Below, in pieces: positions 56,347 through 64,000 of a stretch of 64,000 nucleotides of DNA (positions are counted from its first letter, which is position 1; every line of letters begins with the position of its first letter). Origin of the DNA: Miscanthus floridulus. Its lineage: Eukaryota; Streptophyta; Magnoliopsida; Poales; Poaceae. The notes below the pieces were generated by a model. That model worked only from the letters and a program-made list of their open reading frames with translations, made no database searches and was not told the origin of the DNA. The stretch spans positions 17,214,502 to 17,278,501 of the forward strand of contig NC_089591.1 of the NCBI RefSeq assembly GCF_019320115.1, read 5' to 3'. Made by a program: the position numbers and the translations under genes.

Positions 56347-57162
56347 TCAGCTTAACGCAGCCATGCAGCCTATAAGCTTCTGTACATCCTTGACACACGT
56401 CGGCCATTTCATGTTGGTGATGGCAGAGACTTTGTCAGGGTTTGGTTTGATGCCCCAAGCACTGACGATGTAGCCAAGCAGGATACCGGATGGAACTCCA
56501 AAGATGCACTTTGAAGGGTTCAGCTTCCATCGGTATTTGCTTAGGTTGGAGAAAGTTTCTTCAAGGTCGGTGATAAGATTATCGGCGGTTCTAGTCTTGA
56601 CGACCACATCGTCGATGTAGGCTTCGACGTTGAGGCCGATCTGTTGGTCGAGGCATGTCTGGATAGCCCTTTGGTAGGTCGCGCCGGCATTCTTTAGTCC
56701 GAAGGACATAGTGGTGTAGCAGTATGCACCGAAAGGCATGATGAACGATGTTTTAACCTGGTCTTCCTCCTTGAGGGAGATCTGATGGTAGCCTGAGTAA
56801 CAGTCGAGAAAGGAGAGCAACTCGCAGCCGGCGGTGGAGTCTACAACCTCGTCTATCCGAGGCAAGCCGAAGGGGTCTTTAGGGCAGTGTTTGTTAAGAT
56901 CAATATAATCAACACACATTCTCCATTCTTTATTCTTTTTCTTAACAAGAACAGGATTAGCTAACCAATTTGGATGATACACTTCTTTTATAAATCCGAC
57001 AGCTAAAAGCCGTTTTATTTCTACCCTAATAGCCTCCTTTTTGTCTGGCGCGAATCGGCGAAGTTTCTGCTTGATTGGCTTAGCGGTCGGCGAGACATTC
57101 AAGGAGTGCTCGATCTTCTCCCGTGGTACCCCCGGCATGTCTGTAGGTTTCCAAGCAAACAC
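56347..57162 (-). CDS. reverse transcriptase domain of Tat2 pol, uninterrupted 271 codons
   Basis: Copies element RNA into DNA. The frame covers MFAWKPTDMPGVPREKIEH, WLANPVLVKKKNKEWRMC, VDYIDLNKHCPKDPF, FLDCYSGYHQI, TMSFGLKNAGATYQ and the catalytic YIDD, then LGYIVSAWGIKPNPDKV. It is complete where Tat1 has its deletion. The true protein starts in gag; 57162 is just the first methionine after a TAG at 57202-57204. Confidence 0.88.
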   Translation of the reverse strand: MFAWKPTDMPGVPREKIEHSLNVSPTAKPIKQKLRRFAPDKKEAIRVEIKRLLAVGFIKEVYHPNWLANPVLVKKKNKEWRMCVDYIDLNKHCPKDPFGLPRIDEVVDSTAGCELLSFLDCYSGYHQISLKEEDQVKTSFIMPFGAYCYTTMSFGLKNAGATYQRAIQTCLDQQIGLNVEAYIDDVVVKTRTADNLITDLEETFSNLSKYRWKLNPSKCIFGVPSGILLGYIVSAWGIKPNPDKVSAITNMKWPTCVKDVQKLIGCMAALS

Positions 57163-57201
57163 ATCGGCGTTGGCACGTAGGAAGGAGACGAGCGCGCTTT
57201 C

Positions 57202-58137
57202 CTATTTGGGGTCAAGGTGAGCTCCAATTTTCACCGTCTTAGAAGGGTCGTCGAGGCCAAGGCCGATCTCCTTGACTTCCTTGGACTTGGCAGAGGCCCG
57301 GGGAGGCTCTGGGATCTCCATGTCGTCAGCAGATGCGGTCTTGGCTTCGGCGACCACGCTGGCCATCTGGATGGAGAGGTCGGTGGCTTCGGCGAGGGCG
57401 AGACTTTCTATCTTGCAGGCATAGGCGACGGAGAGGTTGGCCCATAGAGACAGGACTCCTGCAGGCGAAGGCATCTTCAACACTAGATACGCATAGTGCA
57501 GAACGGCCATGAACTTGGTCAGAGCCGGACACCCTAGTATGGCATGGTAGGTGGTGTCGAAGTCGGCGACATAAAAGTTGATATGCTCCACTCTATTGTT
57601 GGTTGCCGTGCCGAACTGTACTGGTAGGGTAATTTCCCCAAGTGGTCTGGATGCCTTGCTAGGTACCACGCCCTAGAAGGAGGAGTTTGAGGGCATGAGG
57701 TCTGTTGTCCTGAGTCCGAGCTCCCTTAAAGCCCCGGCGAAGAGTAGATTCAAAGCGCTCCCACCGTCGATGAGGACTTTTCTAAATAGCACCTTCTGGA
57801 CAGTCGCATCAAGGATGAGGGAAAAACGCCCTATGTAGGGTATGTCCACCCACTGGTCAGCTCTGCTGAAGGTGATGGAGACTTCGGACCATGGACGATA
57901 GCTAGGGTTGGCGGTAGTTTCTTCTGAGACTATGGCGAGCACTCGTCGGGCGGTGAGCTTCCGTTCCCTTCTGCTTTCGTTGGAGGTGAAGCCCCCGAAG
58001 ATGGTGGTGACCACCTTGTCGTGGTCCTGGAAGGCGTTATTATTATCCCCTGGTGGTCGGCGTCCTCCGTTCCCACCATTGTCGTCGTTGTACTTTTTCT
58101 CCTGGAACTCCTTAGCCAAACTAAGGCAATCTTTCAT
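57202..58137 (-). pseudogene. protease region of Tat2 polyprotein
   Basis: The minus strand reads the end of gag (MKDCLSLAKEFQEKK), then the retropepsin motif VLIDGGSALNLLFA at about 57775-57735. A TAG (about 57673-57675) follows, then MVPSKASRPLGEITLPVQFG and YHAILGCPALTKFMA. The frame ends with a TAG at 57202-57204 in the same place as in Tat1. Both stops stand where Q is plausible. Confidence 0.8.
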
Positions 58138-60341
58138 CTTGTGTTTGGCGGTTTTGTGCAGGGGGCACGGGCCATCGAGGATCTTCTTGTACTGCTCATC
58201 ATAGTTACGCTTTGCGTGCGGCTCATTGACGTTGGCAACAAAGTGATTTGGTTGGCAGCGGCGATTCTGACCAGGTTTGAATCTATCTGGCCGATCATGT
58301 TCGCTGTCCCGGTGGAAACTATGGTCATCGTAGCGGCGATCATTGTACTGTCAGTTGTCGTTGCGGTCATCATGGCGGTGAATGTTGTGCTATCGGTCGT
58401 CGTTCCAGTCGTCATGGCGGCGAGGCGAGCGATTAGTGCCCGTATCTTCGTTAAAATGCACCTTCGCTTCCTCGGCGTCAGCATACTGGTTGGCGGTTGT
58501 GATCATCTCGCCGATGCCGGTAGGTGGCTTTCTATTGAACTTAGAACGGAGTTCTCGATGATGAAGTCCTTGGACGAAGGCGGTGATGACTTCGGCTTCT
58601 GTGATGTTGGGAATAGAATTCCTCATCTCGGAGAAGCGTCTGATGTAGCTGCGGAGTAGTTCGGATGGCTTTTGGTTGATGCGGTTGAGATCGTGCTTGG
58701 TGCCTGGCTGCCTGCAAGTGGCCATGTAGTTGTCAGTGAAAACTCTCTTCAGATCTTCCCAAGAGCCGATGGAGTCCGGGGCGAGGCTTGTGAACCAGCT
58801 CATGGCGGCTGGCGTGAGCATAACAGGGACATAGTTTGCCATGACGTTGGTGTCTCCTCTGGCGGCGCGAACGGTGGTGGCGTAAGCCTGTAGCCACTGA
58901 GTTGGGTTCATCCTTCCTTCATAGGACTCGACTCCAGTGATTTTGAAACCATGGGGCCACTGGAGCGTTCAAAGTGCCCTGGTGAACGTAGGGGGCCCTT
59001 CTGGGCTGCCGGGACCGACATCGGCAGTATTGTCGACGACGATTGGCTCCAGAGCTGAGTCTGGGTTGCCATATTCCTGCTTGTACTCCTGGCGACGTTG
59101 TACTTCATCTTCATGGCACCCGAAACGTCGTTGGTTGATACGCCGTCGTGCGTCCCGAAGGTTGCTGAGGTGCACTCGGGCGTCCTGTTTGACCTCTTGG
59201 TCGTGCTGGCGATGATGCTCGGCACGGTGGCCTCCAACTCCCCCTTGGGGAGGTGGTGACTGGTCGGCGAAGCGGCTTTGACTAGGGTGGTGATTGGATC
59301 TAGGATCAACTGATCAGCGGATCACGCTTGTGGAGCATGAAGGTCTCTAAACTTCTTGGATCTCGTTAACTTGACAGTGTGCCGCTTTAAGCATAGCGGC
59401 GACCTTGGCGAGCTCGGGCATCTACGGGAGGTGAGCAAGTTCATTGGCGGCCACTGCCAAATTAGCGCTCGGAGTCTTGAAAATGTCATGGTCGTCAACG
59501 CGGAGGAATTCTTCGTTGAGGTTATGATGGAGGGGCCTTCCTTGTGAATCAAACTAGTTATCATGAGTGGCCTTGGCCATTGTGATGGCGCATTCATTAT
59601 CACGCCGTTGTGCGCAGTTGGCGTTCCTGTTTTCATGGGCGGCGCGTTCCTCATCTGTTTCGCCATTCCGGGGGGGCTGTCGATACTGACGTTGAAAATC
59701 GCGCCACCCTGGAAAGGCAAGAGAGGAGGTTGCTTGGTGAAGGTCTCGGCGAGGGGCTCAGTGGATCCTTAAGATTCAGAGTCCGGATTTTCCTCAAGGA
59801 TAGTTTGGAGAGATGCTCTGAGACCCTGGCCGGCGTGCAACATGTTGACGGTTGGTGGAAATTGGTCGGCGAGCTGGTCGGTGAATTTGCCCCTTAGGGC
59901 GTCTTGATATGTAGTTGTGGTGTTGGTGAGCCCGAAAGGCAGGGCAGCGGACCCTGGAGTCTATTGAGCATTGAACGTTGACAGATCAGGATCGGAGGGT
60001 GCTCAGTGCTGAACAAGGGTGTCTAGAGCCAACTCAGCAATGGAGAGGCAATCGGCGAGTTTTAGGCCGACCTGATCGATAGATTCGATCAGATCGTTGT
60101 TGTTGACATGCCTCCTCTGGTAGCAAGGAAGCGAGCAGCGGGTGGCTGATGGAGTCAACCCCAAAAGTGGTTCCAAGATTGGATCTATAGTTGTAGGTAC
60201 AAGGGTGGTCGGTGCAGAATAGATCTGCATTGGCTCGAGAAGCTCTCCAACTCCGTCGGCGCTGATGACCCACGTGATGGATCCAACCGTGAAGATCTGG
60301 CCGGGCTGCGGGAGGGACGAAGAGCCTGTAGAAAAAACCAT
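58138..60341 (-). pseudogene. gag of Tat2
   Basis: It starts at the minus-strand ATG at 60341 (MVFSTGSSSLPQPGQIF), 48 bases after the LTR. The N-terminal half runs to about 59320 with stops near 60003, 59940 and 59770. A frameshift near 59240-59300 follows, then VHLSNLRDARRRINQRRFG and the gag core (58911-58390; NPTQWLQAYATTVRAARG, WFTSLAPDSIGSWEDLKRVF, SYIRRFSEMRNSIPNI). The C-terminal part is rich in D, H and R. A TGA lies near 58969. Confidence 0.8.
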
Positions 60342-60369
60342 CTTGTTCAACAAGGAAACAGCACGCACA

Positions 60370-60389
60370 CCCCTACCTAGTGTGCCAAC
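60370..60389 (-). other. primer binding site of Tat2
   Basis: Minus strand GTTGGCACACTAGGTAGGGG, directly after the 5' LTR. It matches the Tat1 site at most positions. Confidence 0.65.
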
Positions 60390-60862
60390 TGTCGACAAAA
60401 TATCATCGGCAGTCCACCGAGGGGCACCCCGTGATGGTAGATTGATCGGTAGAGGAGCGTGTAATCAAGAACAAGAAGGCAACAGAGACACACGAGTTAT
60501 ACAGGTTCAGGCCGTCGGTACGACGTAATACCTTACTCCTGTGGTCTGTTGGTTTGCATTAGCTATCGTATGATTTGCCGTGAATTCGTAGGGGGTCCCT
60601 GCCCGCCTTATATAGTCCGGGGGGCAAGGTTACAAGTCGGTTAGATCTGAGAGATAACCGGAAAGTAATAACAGATTACAAGAAACATGGGATCGTACAT
60701 ATCCTATCAGATCTCGTAACATCTTTAGGATATCCTCTCCGTGCCTTGCGGGGGTCGCCGAGCAGAATCGTGCCCTGCAAGTCTCCTTCTTGCAGGCTGG
60801 GCCACCCCTAGAGGCATAGCCCATGTAACCTGCCATGGGTATCCGGGGTCATACCCCCCACA
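60390..60862 (-). repeat. Tat2 5' LTR (right)
   Basis: 473 bp, TGTCGACAAAAT ... CCCCCCACA. It lies upstream of gag on the minus strand and would drive genomic RNA. Confidence 0.92.
60607..60615 (-). promoter_or_regulatory. TATA box in the Tat2 5' LTR
   Basis: Minus strand GACTATATAAGGCGGG. The left LTR has CTATATAAGGCAGG in the same place. About 250 bases into the LTR in the direction of transcription. Confidence 0.65.
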
Positions 60863-60867
60863 AAGGT
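60863..60867. repeat. target site duplication of Tat2, right copy
   Basis: AAGGT directly after ...CCCACA. Confidence 0.9.
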
Positions 60868-62290
60868 CCTCCCACATAGGAGCGGGACAACCACGACACA
60901 AGCAAGCATTCAAGGGAACTAAGCTTGGGCCTAAGGTCAAGCCAAGTCATGGATAAAGGTCTTCATAGCACAACGTTCAAGGGCTAACAACCACGTATAC
61001 AGGCTCAGGCTCCTAAGAGAGAACTTAATTAGAGACGGCAACCATGAGATTCCCAAAACTTGGACGCTGTTCTAGGATAGTGATCTTCAACACTCGTATG
61101 CTTACCGAGGACACAAGGGTGACAACTACGGCACTACCTAGATAACAAGCATCCACACCTACATCATGGTCTTAAGCAAGCATTTCGAAACACTCAATCT
61201 AATTAGCTTAAGAGACTATCACTAAGCACAAAGCTCGCACCTAACAAGTAGAACCTACAGCAACACTACTACACATAAACATGAGAAACATGATGGTAAG
61301 GTTCTGTTATCTGTTATTTCCTTTTTACTAAGTAGGTCGATATCTCTACAAAACAAGTTTTACCTACATTTAGCAATTTAGTTTTCAAAGGGGTGATTTT
61401 TTTGCTAACTATTAACCTGTCATCTATTTCCTTTGGAAGCAAATATACAAGGCAAAACTAATCACACACTACCTTCAAGCATAGCTATTCAAACAACATG
61501 GGACAATGCATTTTGTCTAGCTTCACATAGGGAAGATAGTAACATCACATTGATCACAAGTTACTTAGTATTAGAACAAAGTGAGGGAAGCATATTTATG
61601 TACAAGCACAATCATGATGCATGCTCGTCCTATTCATCCTCACAAAATTGCCAGCATAAGGTGGCAATCACGTTCTATGTCAGTGGCATAACATGTACTC
61701 TCTCGATATATAGCTAGTCGTCAGCTACATTCAATCTATGCATTCGTGGTTACCGTACCTGCAGGTAAACTCATCGTAGCCCATCCCCACAAGAGATAAA
61801 TAAGCACACAATGAAAGCAGTAAACTAAGATACTCTCCATATATACATCCCCAGATGTATATACTTTAGTATCCATAGCTACCTAATAGATATACCCATA
61901 ATTAAGTACCTTCATATATACGTGTGTGTAACATGTAAATATTCTAGTAACCACAGCTAACTCTCCCCTAGATCGACAGTTGGATGGTCATGCTCTCACA
62001 ACTCACACTTACCTGGGCATAGAGGCAATCGATCCATACATTACCATTCAAGCGAATGTCATCCACACAATAGCATGCCGTATGGACGACGAAAGTAAAA
62101 ACCCCCATGTTAGTACTTAGATAGCCACCTAATAGTCCTTAACTAGGCATAAAGGAGGATGTCGCTAGCACAGTTTTGCAAATAAGTTTTGACAAATTTG
62201 CCTGTAGCTAAAGTTTTAGTCAAAATAGGATTTTTAAAACCAAAACTTTGTTTATAAAACTATGTACATGATAGTATTATGCTTAATCTT
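60868..62290. other. internal domain of the large element, 5' part, no recognised gene
   Basis: About 1.4 kb of AT-rich sequence between the Tat2 insertion and the primer site. On the minus strand this would be leader and start of gag, but I see no gag core or zinc knuckle. Confidence 0.5.
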
Positions 62291-62302
62291 GCTCTGACAC
62301 CA
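62291..62302 (-). other. primer binding site of the large element
   Basis: Minus strand TGGTGTCAGAGC, one base from the usual TGGTATCAGAGC complementary to initiator methionine tRNA, two bases after the LTR end. Confidence 0.75.
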
Positions 62303-62304
62303 GC

Positions 62305-64000
62305 TGTAACAGAACCGCCCAATTTATACAAGATCAAGTATGGCTGTCCCCGTTTAGCATGTTGACGTGCACGTACTTTCACTTATATAAACCCGGTAGT
62401 CTATCGAGTGTCACGAAGGACCTCGGTAAATCAACATCACAACCAAGATCGCGTGATTAAGCAAATACACATCACATACGCAGAGTTGCAGCAGAAATAA
62501 TATTACAAATGGGTTCACAATAATAAAACAAGTTTGGGTTTCAAAACCGCTTAGTGAAAACAACATAATAGTTTTCAAATAACTACATTAATATAAGTTT
62601 CAAATACAATGCTAGCATAAGTGACATCGTCAGACAAAAGCATATAGATGAGAACTAAATATAGAGTCACCGAGCCCACCGGTGGTTAGCCACCATCTTC
62701 AACAGGCCGAGAACTTCACTTGCAACATGGTGGGATAAACCCTGAGTACTCGAATGTACTCAGCTAGACTTACCTGTCATAAACCAGAAATAAAGTGACA
62801 CCAAGGATTATGCTAGGCTTTATTAGTGGATCTTGCTGGACAACCTCTTTGCATAAAAGCTTGAGTAATCATTAGCATTATTAACCTGTACTAGCAGCGA
62901 CTTTTGACCATTTCCTACCATCTATATTAGCACATGCACTAATCAATCACTTGATTAAGTTGCAAACAATAATAACCATATTAGGTATTTCATGGCTCAT
63001 TATCATTATCATAATCATCATCATCATCATTTAACCATATCTTTAAATTTAGTGAATCTACGTTGCTGCTACTCAGTCAAGTTCTCACTATCCGGGGGAG
63101 ACGGCGATTCGAATCGATTCCTATCTAGCTGAAGGGGTATTCCTCACACAAACCCTGCTTCCCCCGTTAGGGTCGCAATCAAGTCACCTTTTGTACAACT
63201 CAGGAAAAAAAAGAAAAGTCGTGGGTCCGGATAGCGCCGCATTCTCAAGGGTGACACTCTACGAGGAAGTGCAGGACTTTTAAACACCTGACCCCTTGGA
63301 CTCACGCCAAGCACATCCTTACTGCCTCTAGAATGCGCACGACCCCTCGGTTCTTAGCCTGAGTCAAACTACTAGGCTTCGCAGTCAGAATGACTTATCC
63401 GGCTAGTTAAGTGTTAGGCTACGTTCAACATGACATGAGGACGTATAGCGAATCGGTCCTTAAACAACATAGACGGGGATAGATTCACACCCAATTCCTC
63501 CATGCCTTGTTGCCATCATCCCATCCGGTCTCTTTTCATTATTAACACATGGTTCTTTTCCACGATAGCAAATATAGCCAACCATGACCAGAGCTCATCC
63601 TACATCTCGCAGGTGATAGGAAATCACCTGACTTCTACCGGTCTAAGCATAGCTAAGCATCATTCGATCCTACACATAATTAGGATTCATAGGATTTTAT
63701 CTAGACAAGGTAAGGATATAATACATCAGTTGGTTCCAACCAATTCCTATACTTAATGCATCATCAATAATAAAAGATACTCAAGATATTTGTTAAAACA
63801 TGGGAGACTTAGAATGCTCCGGGGCTTGCCTGGAATCCAACACTAGGTTAGTGTTTGTTGGACGACACTCGCTTGGTGAGCATCTCCGGTTCAGGCAAGT
63901 ACTCCAGGGGTCCTTCCATCTTCAGGTTTGGCACCAACAATCCCATCCTTCACATGGTTCTTCTAGTGTACCTAGATGAGATGCAAGATGCAAGTGCATG
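62305..64000 (-). repeat. 5' LTR of the large element, partial
   Basis: It matches 39195-40890 closely, with substitutions and small gaps (for example near 63308, where about nine bases are missing, and near 63510). It runs to the window end; some 3.6 kb should follow outside. Confidence 0.85.

Larger units (their letters stand above)
47882..60862 (-). mobile_element. Tat2: complete Tat-lineage Ty3/gypsy retrotransposon
   Basis: Two 473-bp LTRs and a perfect AAGGT duplication define a 13.0-kb element on the minus strand. Order: gag (60341-58138), protease, RT, RNase H, second RNase H, integrase (to 54022), a 23-bp minisatellite, and an antisense six-exon gene at 49334-52588. The layout matches Tat1, but the LTRs and most sequence differ, so it is another family. 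By eye the LTRs differ at about 22 positions, all but one transitions. Integrase, RT core and second RNase H are each still open. Confidence 0.93.
39195..64000 (-). mobile_element. very large LTR element, LARD-like, with Tekay-type ends (continues past the window)
   Basis: The left LTR is 39195-44524; the second LTR starts at 62305 and runs out of the window. Orientation is minus: the primer site TGGTGTCAGAGC (62302-62291) sits beside the right LTR and the polypurine tract (44538-44525) beside the left. LTR ends on that strand are TGTAACACCCCAGG ... CTGTTACA, like Tekay/Del chromoviruses. After removing Tat2 the internal domain is about 4.8 kb. I recognise no gag or pol in it, so it is either a nonautonomous LARD or very decayed. 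Confidence 0.8.

Noticed and set aside
47882..60862. Segmental duplication of 473 bp
   Set aside because: The two copies are LTRs: equal length, TG...CA ends, primer site and polypurine tract inside, TSD outside.

Overview
The window is plant nuclear DNA, most likely from a grass (an Andropogoneae-type genome such as sorghum, sugarcane or Miscanthus is my inference). It is made almost entirely of nested transposable elements. I see no convincing intact host gene, tRNA, rRNA or CRISPR array in 64 kb. Evidence: Ty3/gypsy and Ty1/copia gag-pol relics, an L1-type LINE, hAT and Stowaway elements, LTR pairs with target site duplications (TSDs), and plant-type 70-85 bp GT-AG introns.

Nest A (1-29773), outside in: an old LINE fragment (29548-29773) lies beside a Ty1/copia element (LTR 29204-29522, gag running left). 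A short-LTR Ty3 chromovirus is inserted in that copia gag (ends at 28480, starts left of the window). The chromovirus carries two later insertions: a complete Tat-lineage Ty3 element on the minus strand (Tat1, 1702-18233, 1344-bp LTRs, TSD AACCT), itself hit by a solo LTR (3597-4402, TSD CCGGT), and a full-length L1-type LINE (19558-26479, 16-bp TSD).

Region B (29774-39194): unresolved GC-rich repetitive DNA with a 412-bp tandem duplication, a copia element that lost pol (31035-34812, TSD GAGGG), and two related hAT-type nonautonomous elements inserted in opposite orientation 89 bp apart, each with its own 8-bp TSD.

Nest C (39195-64000): a very large LTR element with a 5.33-kb LTR and no recognisable pol (LARD-like, Tekay-type ends). 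A second complete Tat-lineage element is inserted in its internal domain (Tat2, 47882-60862, 473-bp LTRs, TSD AAGGT).

The most interesting signal is shared by Tat1 and Tat2. Each carries, on the strand opposite to gag-pol, a six-exon gene: an N-terminal domain of the 'putative gypsy type transposon' family followed by coiled coils. The five introns are 70-85 bp and have the same phase order (0,2,0,1,1) in both elements, although the families differ in LTR, length and sequence. Each gene has a TATA-like box upstream and ends tail-to-tail with pol. Both elements also carry tandem repeats in the region between pol and the 3' LTR. Across the nests, premature stops are mostly TAG where CAG is expected, which suggests decay driven by cytosine methylation.
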